From Candidatus Sulfopaludibacter sp. SbA3 (GTDB lineage Bacteria; Acidobacteriota; Terriglobia; Bryobacterales; Bryobacteraceae): a stretch of 64,000 bases of DNA. The translations under genes were made by a program, and so were the position numbers. The stretch lies in contig CAMDCN010000002.1 of the NCBI GenBank assembly GCA_945890485.1, positions 124,001-188,000 of the forward strand, given 5' to 3'. Of this stretch, positions 25,614 through 34,029 are shown in pieces (position 1 is the first letter of the stretch; each line of letters opens with the position of its first letter). Below the pieces are notes generated by a model. The model worked only from the letters and a program-made list of their open reading frames with translations, was not told the origin of the DNA and ran no database searches.

Positions 25614-26311
25614 GGTGGCTGGTTTGGTTGCCGGTTTTGTTTCTACTGGTGAGGAGCCTGGCGACTCGCTGGTTCTGGCCGACGGTGTGGCCGGGGGAGT
25701 GGAGCGAGCGGGCGTGGGGGGCCGTGCGGGGGGAGCCGGTTTGGAATTCGTTGACGTTGGCTTTGGCGGTGATGGCCGGGGCCGTGGTAATCGCTGTTCT
25801 GCTGGCGGGTTCGTTCCGGCGGAGCGGATGGGTTCGGTGGGGGGTCATGACGCTGGCGTTGCTGCCTCCGCTGGCGGCAAGCGTAGGGCTCCATGGGCTG
25901 TTCCTGCGGTTGGGATGGACCGATTCGTGGTGGGGGGTGGCGCTGGTGCATCTCATTCCGGCGACGCCGTATGCGGTGATGGCGGTGGCGGGGAGTCTGT
26001 CGCGGTTTGACGAAGACCTGGTGGCGCAGGCGCGGACGTTGGGGGCGGGGCGGTGGGCGATCTGGCGGTATGTGAAAGGGCCAGCGCTGGCGCCGGGGTT
26101 GGCGACGGGGGCAGTATTTGCGTTCGTGGTTTCGTGGAGCCAATACGTCTCGACGGCGTTGATTGGCGGGGGGCGGGTGGTAACGTTGCCGATGGCGCTG
26201 GTGGGGTATCAGCAGAGCGGGGACGAGGCGGTGGCGGCGGCGGTGAGTCTGGTGTTTCTGGGGGCTCCGGTTATGCTTTCTGTATGGGTCGAGCGTGGCT
26301 GGGAATCTTAG
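25607..26311 (+). CDS. ABC transporter permease, second half of a YnjC-like pair
   Basis: 234 residues from the ATG at 25607 (MVRWLVWLPVLFLLV), which overlaps the previous stop by 7 bases; an upstream start would run deep into that gene. Six hydrophobic segments and the EAA-type loop DLVAQARTLGAGRWAIWRYV. It pairs with the preceding permease, and together they match the two halves of YnjC. The next gene starts 28 bases before this stop. Confidence 0.88.
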   Translation: MVRWLVWLPVLFLLVRSLATRWFWPTVWPGEWSERAWGAVRGEPVWNSLTLALAVMAGAVVIAVLLAGSFRRSGWVRWGVMTLALLPPLAASVGLHGLFLRLGWTDSWWGVALVHLIPATPYAVMAVAGSLSRFDEDLVAQARTLGAGRWAIWRYVKGPALAPGLATGAVFAFVVSWSQYVSTALIGGGRVVTLPMALVGYQQSGDEAVAAAVSLVFLGAPVMLSVWVERGWES

Positions 26312-27336
26312 TACTGCTGGCGGGGTGTGCGAAGCCGCGCGAAGTGAGCTTTGCGATGTGGGCGGGGGATGAGGCGCGGAACCGGTATTTCGAAACCGTG
26401 GTGCGGGAGGAGGTTCGGGCCAAGCACGGGCTGGAACTACGGATTGTGCCGTATGGGCATACGGGCGAGGTGGTGAGTAAGCTTGTGACGGAGAAGGGCG
26501 CGGGGAAAACGACCGGGGGAAGTGTCGACGTGGTTTGGATCAACGGGGAGAATTTCCGGGCGGCGAAGAAGGCGGGGGTTTTGTGGGGGCCGATTGAGAT
26601 GCCGCGGCTTTATCCGGCCGAGGCGTACGAGAAAGATTTCGGGACGCCGATTGAGGGGATGGAGACGCCTTGGCAGAACGCGCAGTTTGTGATGGCCTGG
26701 GATACGGCGCGGTTTGCAGAGCCGCCGCGGACGTTGGATGGTTTGATGGCATGGGTGAAGGCGCATCCGGGGCGGTTCACGTACCCGGCTCCGCCGGAGT
26801 TTTCGGGGAGCGTGTTTACGCGGCATTTTCTGTTGGGGAAAGGGTTTGATGGTGGGCTGGCGGCTCTGCGGGAGATGAAGCCCTATCTGTGGAAGCAGGG
26901 CGAGACGTACCCGGCGACGATTGCCGAGTTGGACCGGCTGTTCGCGAACAATGAGATCGACTTCGCAATGAGCTACGGGCCTAGCTTTGCGAGTGAACGG
27001 ATTGCGCGGGGAACATTTCCGAATACCGTGCGGACGTTCGTTTTTGATAGCGGGACGATTGGGAATTTTAACTATCTAGCGGTGCCGTTCAATGCGAACG
27101 ACCGGCAGGCCGCGCTGACGTTGATCCGGGATTTGACGTCGCGGGAGCGGTTGCTGGATATGGCGCGGAAGCTGGGGAACACGTTTCCGCAGGTGGGGCC
27201 GGATCCGGGTTTGGAGCGGGGGGTAGCGACGTTGCCGCTGGAGTTGCTGCGGGCGAAGTTTCTGCCGGAACCGGATGCGGATGATCTGGTTCGTTTCGAG
27301 AAGGCTTGGCGGGAACGGGTGTTGTTGGGGAGATGA
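26284..27336 (+). CDS. ABC transporter substrate-binding lipoprotein (YnjB-like)
   Basis: 350 residues from the ATG at 26284, chosen because it gives an immediate lipoprotein signal (MGRAWLGILVLLAGC, Cys at 15). The mature protein has the periplasmic binding fold. GSVDVVWINGENFRAAK (about 80-96) is the most telling stretch and fits the uncharacterised YnjB family; PWQNAQFVMAWDTARF and AMSYGPSFASER follow. It captures the substrate for the two permeases. The ligand is unknown; related proteins bind thiamine, iron or polyamines. It overlaps the permease upstream by 28 bases and the ATPase gene by four (ATGA). Confidence 0.85.
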   Translation: MGRAWLGILVLLAGCAKPREVSFAMWAGDEARNRYFETVVREEVRAKHGLELRIVPYGHTGEVVSKLVTEKGAGKTTGGSVDVVWINGENFRAAKKAGVLWGPIEMPRLYPAEAYEKDFGTPIEGMETPWQNAQFVMAWDTARFAEPPRTLDGLMAWVKAHPGRFTYPAPPEFSGSVFTRHFLLGKGFDGGLAALREMKPYLWKQGETYPATIAELDRLFANNEIDFAMSYGPSFASERIARGTFPNTVRTFVFDSGTIGNFNYLAVPFNANDRQAALTLIRDLTSRERLLDMARKLGNTFPQVGPDPGLERGVATLPLELLRAKFLPEPDADDLVRFEKAWRERVLLGR

Positions 27337-28244
27337 CGAAGGTCGAAGTGGTGGGGGTGAAAGCGGGGTATGGCTCGTTGGTGTTGCGCGAGGTGTCCGC
27401 GGAGTTCCGCGCGGGAGAGTTGACGGCAGTGCTGGGGCCTTCGGGGTGCGGGAAGACGACGCTGTTGAAAGTGGTGGCTGGGCTGTTGGCGGCGGAAGGG
27501 CAAGTGCTGTTTGACGGGGAGGAGATGGGCGGGGTGGCGGCGGAGCGGCGGGAAGTGGCGATGGTATTTCAGAAGCCGCTGTTGTTTCCCCATCTGGACG
27601 TGCGGGGCAACGTCGAGTTTGGGCTGAAGATGCGGGGACGAGCGGGCGATGTGGCGGGGATGATGGAGATGGTGGGGGTGGGGGAGTTAGCGGGGCGAAA
27701 AGTGGGGACGCTGTCCGGCGGGCAGGAGCAGCGGGTGGCGTTGGCTAGAGCACTGGTAACGCGGCCTCGGGTGCTGTTGCTGGACGAGCCGTTTTCGGCG
27801 TTGGACGAGGCGTTGCGGGGAGAGATGCGGGGGTTGGTGCGGCGGCTGCAACGGGAGTTGCGGACGACGACGGTGTTCGTGACGCATGACCAGGAGGAGG
27901 CGTCGCTGGTGGCGGACCGGATCGTGCTGCTGCTGGAGGGGAAGGTGGAGCAGGCGGGGACGGCGGGGGAACTTTATGGCCGACCGGCGACGGCCGCGGC
28001 GGCACGTTTCTTTGGGTGGCAGGTGCTGCGGGACGGGCGGGCGTTCCGGCCGGAGGAGGCGCGGTTAGGCGCGGCGGAAGGATTGGCCGGGGAAGTGAAA
28101 GACGTGGTGCGGTGGGCACGGGGGACACGGTATACGGTGGGGTTGGAGACGGGGGAAACGGTGACGGTGGATGAGGCGGGGTATGCGGCGGAGCGGCGGG
28201 GGCCGGTGAGAGTGGAGCTTTTGCGATATCTTGAGTTTTCATGA
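27333..28244 (+). CDS. ABC transporter ATP-binding protein (YnjD-like)
   Basis: 303 residues from the ATG in the ATGA overlap. Walker A GPSGCGKTT (about 34-42), signature LSGGQEQR (about 129-136), Walker B VLLLDEP (about 148-154) and the switch His in FVTHDQEE. A ~70-residue C-terminal extension resembles a TOBE-like regulatory domain (EVKDVVRWARGTRYTVGLETGE), typical of CUT1/molybdate/thiamine-type importers. It powers the importer made by the three preceding genes. Its last base pairs overlap the sulfatase start. Confidence 0.92.
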   Translation: MTKVEVVGVKAGYGSLVLREVSAEFRAGELTAVLGPSGCGKTTLLKVVAGLLAAEGQVLFDGEEMGGVAAERREVAMVFQKPLLFPHLDVRGNVEFGLKMRGRAGDVAGMMEMVGVGELAGRKVGTLSGGQEQRVALARALVTRPRVLLLDEPFSALDEALRGEMRGLVRRLQRELRTTTVFVTHDQEEASLVADRIVLLLEGKVEQAGTAGELYGRPATAAAARFFGWQVLRDGRAFRPEEARLGAAEGLAGEVKDVVRWARGTRYTVGLETGETVTVDEAGYAAERRGPVRVELLRYLEFS

Positions 28245-29713
28245 TGACTCGACGGGGATTTCTGAGCGCGGCGGCGGCTGCGATGACGGCGGGGGCGCAA
28301 ACAGCGAAGCGGCCGAACATACTGTTCATCATCTTCGACGACTGGGGCTACGGGCACGCGAGCGCGTACGGGGCCAAGTGGGTGAAGACCCCGGGCTTCG
28401 ACCGGGTGGCGAAAGAGGGCGCGTTGTTCACGCACGCCTTTACGTCGAACCCGAAGTGCAGCCCCTGCCGGGCGACGATTCTGACGGGACGGAACTCCTG
28501 GCAGACGAAAGAAGCCGTGAGCCATTTCAGCTTGTTTCCCAATGAATTCGCGGTGTACCCGGCGGAGCTCGAGAAGGCCGGATACTTTGTAGGGCTGACG
28601 GGCAAGGGCTGGGGGCCGGGGGACTTCCTGTCGACGGGGTGGAAACATAACCCAGCCGGGAAGAGTTACGACACGAAGAAGACGAAGCCGCCGTTTTCGG
28701 GCATGGGGCTGAACGACTACGCGGCCAACTTCGACGACTTTCTGAGCCAGCGGCCGAAGGACACGCCGTTCTGTTTTTGGATGGGGTTCCAGGAGCCGCA
28801 CCGGGTGTATGAAGACGGATCGGGCGTGCGGAGCGGGAAGAAGCTCGAAGACGTGACGGTGCCGGCTTACTATCCCGACGTGAAAACGGTGCGGAGCGAC
28901 ATGCTCGACTATGCCGTGGAAGTAGAGTACGCGGACGCGCACATCACGCGAGCGCTGGATAAGCTGGCGGCGATGGGAGAGCTGGAGAACACGCTGGTGA
29001 TTGCAACCTCCGACCACGGGATGCCGTTTCCGCGGGTGAAGGGCCAGGTCTATGAAGACGGATTCCATATCCCGCTGGCCATCCGGTGGGGCAACGCGAT
29101 GAAGGGAGGGCGGACCATCAACGATTTCATCACCACGCGGGACTTCGCGCCGACAATTCTTGAAGCCGCGGGGGTGAAGGCGGGGGAGACGTTTACGGGG
29201 AAGAGCTTTGTTGATGTGTTGAAGAGTGGCAAAGAGGGCGTCGTGGACCCCTCGCGGGAGTTCGTGTTGGTGGCCAAGGAGCGGCACGACATCGGACGGC
29301 CGAACGACGCGGGGTATCCGGTGCGGGCGATCCGAACGCGGCAGTATCTGTACATTCGAAACTACACCCCGGACGTGTGGCCGGCGGGGATGCCGCAGAC
29401 GGGGTATCGGGATGTCGACGATAGCCCGACGAAGACCTTGTTGATTTCGAGTTTCGACCAGTACTACCGGATGTCGTTTGGGAAGCGTGCAGCGGAGGAG
29501 CTTTACGACATTGAAGCCGATCCGGGCTGTATGAAGAATCTGTTCGCGGAGCCGTCGATGACGATGGTGAAGCGAAATTTGCGGGACAAGATGGAGAAGG
29601 TATTAAAGGACGAGGGCGATCCGCGAATGAACGGGAACGCAGCGTTTTTCGATACTATCCAATACGTAGGTCCGAAGAAGCATTCTTACGAGACCTGGCT
29701 GAAGAACCAGTAG
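28241..29713 (+). CDS. Tat-exported type I sulfatase (Cys-type)
   Basis: 490 residues. Twin-arginine signal TRRGFLSAAAAAM (about 3-15) cleaved near AGA-QT. The alkaline-phosphatase-like sulfatase fold begins FIIFDDWGYGHASAYG (metal-binding Asp-Asp), followed by the formylglycine site CSPCRATILTGR (Cys to be oxidised, C-x-P-x-R), then TSDHGMPFPR with further metal ligands. The layout resembles heparan N-sulfatase-like enzymes. It should cleave sulfate esters or sulfamates outside the cytoplasm. It overlaps the ABC ATPase gene by four bases and is followed after 8 bases by the SoxC gene, so substrate import, desulfation and sulfur oxidation are physically linked. Confidence 0.9.
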   Translation: MMTRRGFLSAAAAAMTAGAQTAKRPNILFIIFDDWGYGHASAYGAKWVKTPGFDRVAKEGALFTHAFTSNPKCSPCRATILTGRNSWQTKEAVSHFSLFPNEFAVYPAELEKAGYFVGLTGKGWGPGDFLSTGWKHNPAGKSYDTKKTKPPFSGMGLNDYAANFDDFLSQRPKDTPFCFWMGFQEPHRVYEDGSGVRSGKKLEDVTVPAYYPDVKTVRSDMLDYAVEVEYADAHITRALDKLAAMGELENTLVIATSDHGMPFPRVKGQVYEDGFHIPLAIRWGNAMKGGRTINDFITTRDFAPTILEAAGVKAGETFTGKSFVDVLKSGKEGVVDPSREFVLVAKERHDIGRPNDAGYPVRAIRTRQYLYIRNYTPDVWPAGMPQTGYRDVDDSPTKTLLISSFDQYYRMSFGKRAAEELYDIEADPGCMKNLFAEPSMTMVKRNLRDKMEKVLKDEGDPRMNGNAAFFDTIQYVGPKKHSYETWLKNQ

Positions 29714-29721
29714 GAGAGGAC

Positions 29722-30900
29722 ATGGCAGACCGGCGAGCATTCTTGGGGTTAGCGGCAGTGTTGACGGCTTGTACGAAGTCGTCGAAGGCGCCGAGCGTAG
29801 TGGAGCAGAGCATGGCTCCCTATGGCGAACGGGCCGCGACGGAGACGATTGCGCGGACCGCGACCGAGCGGACGGCAAGCGTGGGCGTGGGGTCGAGCAC
29901 GACTCCGCTGCAGGAGCTGCACGGGGTGATTACGCCGTCGGCGCTGCACTTTGAACGGCACCATGCGGGGATTCCGAAGATTGATCCGGCGAAGCATACG
30001 CTGCTGGTGCACGGGCTGGTGGACCAGCCGATGGAGTTTACGCTCGACGATTTGAAGCGGTTGCCGACGGTGACGCGGACGCACTTCATCGAGTGTTCGG
30101 GGAACGGCGGCGCGGAGTTGCGCGGGATTGCAGGTGGAACGGTGGAGAAGAGCCACGGGCTGCTGAGTTGTTCGGAATGGACGGGGGTGCCTCTGAAGGT
30201 GCTGCTCGAACAGGCGGGCGTGAAGCCGGAGGCGAAGTGGGTGATCGCCGAAGGAGCGGACGCGTGCCGGATGGCGCGGAGCATTCCGATGGCGAAGTGT
30301 ATGGAAGACGCGCTGGTGGTCTATGGGCAGAATGGCGAGGCGCTGCGGCCGGGGCAGGGGTATCCGCTGCGGCTGCTGTTGCCAGGGTTTGAAGGCAATT
30401 CGAGCGTGAAGTGGCTGGAGCGGCTGCACGTGACGGAAGAGCCGGCGCAAACGAACCAGGAGACGGCGCACTATACGGACCTGCTGCCGGACGGGAAGGC
30501 GCGGCAGTTTTCGTTTGTGATGGACACGAATTCGGTGATCACGCGGCCGTCGGGCGGGCAAAAGATCGCGGGCGGCGCCGGGTTTGTCGAGATCAGCGGG
30601 ATTGCGTGGACCGGGAACGGAAAGATCAAGCGCGTCGAGGTTTCGACCGACGGCGGGAAGACCTGGGTGGATGCAGCGCTCGAAGAGCCGGTGCTTTCGC
30701 GGAGCCTGGTGCGTTTCCGGGCGCCTTGGGTTTGGGACGGGAAGGATGCCGTGATTCAGTCGCGGGCGACGGATGAGACGGGCTACCTGCAGCCGACGCG
30801 GGACGAGATTGTGGAGGCGCGCGGGATGAACAGCCAGTACCACTATCACGGGGTGAAACCGTGGGCGGTGAAGGCCGATGGGAGTGTTACGAATGTTTAG
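29722..30900 (+). CDS. soxC: Sulfur-oxidising molybdopterin enzyme (SoxC / sulfite dehydrogenase type)
   Basis: 392 residues. The signal combines a twin arginine (DRRAFLGLAA) with a lipobox (VLTAC, Cys17), so it could be a Tat-exported lipoprotein. The sulfite-oxidase fold carries the molybdenum-binding Cys in THFIECSGNGGAE (about 116-128), and the C-terminal dimerisation domain begins near ITRPSGGQKI. The best match by feel is SoxC, the sulfane dehydrogenase molybdoprotein, which normally works with the dihaem cytochrome SoxD. A cytochrome gene overlaps its end by eight bases. No other sox genes (XYZ, A, B) are in the window. Confidence 0.87.
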   Translation: MADRRAFLGLAAVLTACTKSSKAPSVVEQSMAPYGERAATETIARTATERTASVGVGSSTTPLQELHGVITPSALHFERHHAGIPKIDPAKHTLLVHGLVDQPMEFTLDDLKRLPTVTRTHFIECSGNGGAELRGIAGGTVEKSHGLLSCSEWTGVPLKVLLEQAGVKPEAKWVIAEGADACRMARSIPMAKCMEDALVVYGQNGEALRPGQGYPLRLLLPGFEGNSSVKWLERLHVTEEPAQTNQETAHYTDLLPDGKARQFSFVMDTNSVITRPSGGQKIAGGAGFVEISGIAWTGNGKIKRVEVSTDGGKTWVDAALEEPVLSRSLVRFRAPWVWDGKDAVIQSRATDETGYLQPTRDEIVEARGMNSQYHYHGVKPWAVKADGSVTNV

Positions 30901-31423
30901 GATCGTGTTATTGCTTTGCGCGGTGAGCGCGTTTGGACAGACGAAGTATCCGGGCGTGGGGAAGCCGGCTGCGGCCGAACGCGTGAAGGCCGCGGACAAG
31001 ACCGTGATGGCGGACGGGCGCGGATTGCCAGCCGGGAAAGGAAATGTGGAGATGGGCCGAGGGCTGTATAAGACCCATTGCGCCGAGTGCCACAACGAAG
31101 CGGGCGAGGGCCGGGATAAGCAGTGGCCCGCGTTGGTGGGGGGCACGGGGACGTTGGCGACGAAGTCGGCGAAGAAGACGGTGGGCAGTTACTGGCCGTA
31201 TGCGACGACGGTGTGGGATACGATTGCGCGGTCGATGCCGTATAACAACCCGGGGACTTTGAAGGCCGATGAGGTGTATGCGATTACGGCGTTTGTGCTG
31301 CATTTGAATGGGATTGTGCCGGCAGGGCAGGAGTTGGACGAGAAATCGCTGCCGCAGGTGAAGATGCCGAATCGGGATGGGTTTATTCCGACGGTGCATC
31401 CGGATGTGAAGGCTAAGCGGTAG
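30893..31423 (+). CDS. c-type cytochrome, SoxD-like partner
   Basis: 176 residues from the ATG at 30893, chosen for GGGAG 8 bases upstream. Signal peptide (1-16, after AFG). One haem site, THCAECHNEAGEG (about 57-69), and a C-terminal axial Met candidate in ARSMPYNNPGTL. The long stretch MPYNNPGTLKADEVYAITAF is typical of SoxD-type cytochromes. It should accept electrons from the preceding molybdoenzyme in the periplasm and pass them to the respiratory chain, perhaps through the cupredoxin of the same array. Classical SoxD carries two haem domains; here only one is present. Confidence 0.85.
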   Translation: MFRIVLLLCAVSAFGQTKYPGVGKPAAAERVKAADKTVMADGRGLPAGKGNVEMGRGLYKTHCAECHNEAGEGRDKQWPALVGGTGTLATKSAKKTVGSYWPYATTVWDTIARSMPYNNPGTLKADEVYAITAFVLHLNGIVPAGQELDEKSLPQVKMPNRDGFIPTVHPDVKAKR

Positions 31424-31427
31424 GGAG

Positions 31428-32195
31428 ATGAAGCCGGCGCTGCTGGCGCTGTTGTTCACCGGTGGAGCCTGGGCTCAGGCTCTGCCGGTGGTTCCGTTCC
31501 GGTTGGATCCGGAACAGGTGTTGCGGAGTTTGCGGGACCGCAGGCCGGTTATGTCCGAGTCGGAGTGCGGTGCTTTGGCCCTTTCCGGGTGCCGCTCGGA
31601 AGAGCCAACGCGGATTCGAGGCATCTCGCTGCGATGGGTGCAACTCGACACAGACGAACAGCTCGAGGCGATCCTAGTCTTGACGGGCGAAGCGGAAGAT
31701 TCTCATATCGCCTACGTGTTTGACCGCCAAGCGCAATGGAATCTCATTGGATCTTTCGAGTGCCGACGACATCGATGCGAGTTAGATCGGATGGTCCGGG
31801 TTCAGCAACTTACCAAGGACGCTCCGCCGTTGCTGTTTTGCTATCGCGATCGGGGAGGGAGCGGCACGGTTAACTGGTACAACGAGAGCTTTCACCTCCG
31901 CGCGGGGCGATTGTGGCCTTCGTTTCAGGTGATCACGTATGAATACATGCCCTTTCGCGGACCATACTCGCTAGTTCGGCGGGTCCGGGCGTCCGATGAC
32001 CGCCTTGTGATCCACACGATTCGGGAGCAGCCGCCGGGAACGAAACCACAGCATTCCTGCGAGGTATTGCGATGGGACGCGGAGAGGTTCACCTATCGCC
32101 CAGTCGCCGCGGAACAAGCGAAATACTGCGATAGCCGGAACGGACAGCCGCTGGCGGATAAATCCTTCCCTGCTGTCCTCTCCCTACTTCGGTAG
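31428..32195 (+). CDS. Secreted protein of unknown function
   Basis: 255 residues with a signal peptide (1-16, after AWA). It is Cys-containing (pairs in ESECGALALSGC and FECRRHRCELD suggest disulfides) and β-rich. GSGTVNWYNESFHLRAGRLW and FQVITYEY point to a single periplasmic β domain. No family is recognised. GGGAG precedes the ATG, which lies 4 bases after the cytochrome stop, so it may be the last gene of the sulfur array. Its base composition is milder than that of the genes before it (less extreme G preference), which may mean a different history. Confidence 0.72.
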   Translation: MKPALLALLFTGGAWAQALPVVPFRLDPEQVLRSLRDRRPVMSESECGALALSGCRSEEPTRIRGISLRWVQLDTDEQLEAILVLTGEAEDSHIAYVFDRQAQWNLIGSFECRRHRCELDRMVRVQQLTKDAPPLLFCYRDRGGSGTVNWYNESFHLRAGRLWPSFQVITYEYMPFRGPYSLVRRVRASDDRLVIHTIREQPPGTKPQHSCEVLRWDAERFTYRPVAAEQAKYCDSRNGQPLADKSFPAVLSLLR

Positions 32196-32223
32196 CAGCG
32201 CCGCGGCCACCCACTGGCGCGAG

Positions 32224-34008
32224 CTATTCCTTGATAAAGCCTAGATAGCGCCCCATGTAATAGGGCAGGAGATACGATGTCCCATCCGCAAGGGTCGCGC
32301 CGTCTCCGCCATAGTCGAGACGGAAGGGGTCATGGTTCCAGTGGAAAACCTGGCGTTCATCGACCGGGAGCACCCGGCCGGTTAGCTTGAAACCGCGGGA
32401 GTTGCCGAGGCGGCGGAGATCGCTGCGATGGCTGTTCGAAAGCGCGTAGTTATGGAGATCGAGCGGGAAACGGCGAAGTGTATCCAGCGATCGCTCCAAC
32501 CAGTTTCCAATCGGAGTCAAGTCGTACATCCGGTGGGGGTCGTCGAATCGCTTGCCCTTCAATTGCGAAGCCGCGACGAAGTTGAAAAATGGGTTTATCT
32601 CCGGGCGGTCCAACGTCCAGTACCGATTGAGAGAGAAGGCATAGCGTTCCACCAGTTCGGGGTCGGTCTCGTATTGCAGAAGCCCCCAGTAGTCCATATA
32701 GGCCATTTCGTCGTCGCTCTGGTTACCGTCGCCGACGCCCTGCGCGAGTTTGGCGAACATCGCATTCTGCGCGTAACCATGTTCACTGATGAGCCACCGG
32801 GCTACGTCGTGATACTTCTTGTCGCCGCTGACATGGTGGGCCACCTTGAGATACGACAGGATGCTGAGCGAGTTGAGACCGCGCTCGGCCCACCAGTCCT
32901 TGTCCCGATTGAGCTGGGCGGGAGAGAAGATAGCCCAGCGGGTGGGCTTGCCATCCCAGTCGATCATGTTGAAATCGTGCTTGACGAGGTGGTCGGTAAT
33001 GCGGCGGACAACCTTGCGAACTTCATTCTTTTCGGCGGGCGTTTGGGCGACGAGGTCGTAATAGAGGCCGTAAAAGTAATAGTGGCCGTCGAGCTCGTCC
33101 GAAGAGACGTCGGCTTTCCAATACCATTTGCCGTCGGCGCTTTTGGGCCAACGCGGGACCAGGGTTTTCCACTTGCGATCCCGCTTCTGCATGGCCGCGT
33201 CGGTTTCGCGCGTGTAGGCCTTGGCGTTGGGATCCGGGCCGGAGGTGGGGAGGATGGTCCGAGCGACGAGGCCGGGGAGCGCGTTAGGGGTACCACCTTG
33301 GGTGACTTCACTCAAGAAAGCGAGGGCGCGGAAGGCCTTGCGGGCGTTGGCGAGTGAGGTGGCGTCCTTCTTCACGGCATAAGCGAAGCATTGGGACGCG
33401 CCGTACATGGCGGTCCAGAGTCCGTCGTTGTCACTATCGCGGACGCCGCGGGGCCCACGCTCGAGAACGAAGCCGTATTCGGTGCGGCGGTGGTACTTGT
33501 CGATCGCCTCCTCATACAGCCGAGCCTTTTCGGCGAACGAGATTTCTCGAATCTGGATGAGCCCTACGCCAGCGGCCGTGCCCACGGCGACATCGCCACG
33601 GGCGTTGACGGCAACCGCGAGGACCTCATCATTGGGGAGCCAGCGCTGGCCTTGGCGGTACTCCCAATCTTTGCCGATCTGATGGAGCAGGCCTTTGGAG
33701 GTGCCAAACCAGAGTGAGCCGTCGGCCTGCTTGGCGGAGGCGGTGGCGGGCTTTACAGGGAGGCCGGCGGGGGCTGGCAGCAGCGGAGCAGACCAGGATT
33801 CCGTGGTGGGCGTGGGCGGCGCCCAACGGCCGTGGGAGTAGATGTATAACTGGCCTTCGCAGATGGCGCGGATCCCGCCGTCGTCACTGATCTGGATTGC
33901 CGTGACGCGCCGAGTGGGTTGATTCGCGTCCCCATCGAACCGCTTGCGGACCTGCTGCGGGAATGCCTGGAGCAGGCTGGCAACGAGAACGAGAAGGACC
34001 AGGGGCAT
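32224..34008 (-). CDS. Large secreted two-domain protein: propeller-like N-terminus and helical toroid-like C-terminus
   Basis: 594 residues with a signal peptide (1-17). Residues about 25-165 read like two-component-regulator propeller blades (DGSLWFGTSKGLLHQ, LPNDEVLAVAVNARGDVAVGTAAGV). Residues about 170-590 are helical and aromatic-rich, with FAYAVKKDATSLANARKAF, HYYFYGLYYDLVA and MAYMDYWGLLQYETDP, like an (α/α) toroid of glycan-acting proteins. No catalytic motif can be named. It is probably periplasmic and glycan-binding; this is tentative. Only 21 bases separate its start from the divergent phosphatase start, and no Shine-Dalgarno is visible. Confidence 0.75.
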   Translation of the reverse strand: MPLVLLVLVASLLQAFPQQVRKRFDGDANQPTRRVTAIQISDDGGIRAICEGQLYIYSHGRWAPPTPTTESWSAPLLPAPAGLPVKPATASAKQADGSLWFGTSKGLLHQIGKDWEYRQGQRWLPNDEVLAVAVNARGDVAVGTAAGVGLIQIREISFAEKARLYEEAIDKYHRRTEYGFVLERGPRGVRDSDNDGLWTAMYGASQCFAYAVKKDATSLANARKAFRALAFLSEVTQGGTPNALPGLVARTILPTSGPDPNAKAYTRETDAAMQKRDRKWKTLVPRWPKSADGKWYWKADVSSDELDGHYYFYGLYYDLVAQTPAEKNEVRKVVRRITDHLVKHDFNMIDWDGKPTRWAIFSPAQLNRDKDWWAERGLNSLSILSYLKVAHHVSGDKKYHDVARWLISEHGYAQNAMFAKLAQGVGDGNQSDDEMAYMDYWGLLQYETDPELVERYAFSLNRYWTLDRPEINPFFNFVAASQLKGKRFDDPHRMYDLTPIGNWLERSLDTLRRFPLDLHNYALSNSHRSDLRRLGNSRGFKLTGRVLPVDERQVFHWNHDPFRLDYGGDGATLADGTSYLLPYYMGRYLGFIKE

Positions 34009-34029
34009 CTATGGCAGTATATAGGCCAA

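Noticed and set aside
26053-26283. Upstream extension of the YnjB-like gene
   Set aside because: It lies inside the second permease in another frame; the ATG at 26284 begins a perfect lipoprotein signal.
32198-32220. Inverted repeat GCGCC...GGCGC between convergent genes as a terminator
   Set aside because: Only a 5-bp stem with a 13-base loop and no U-tract; too weak to call.
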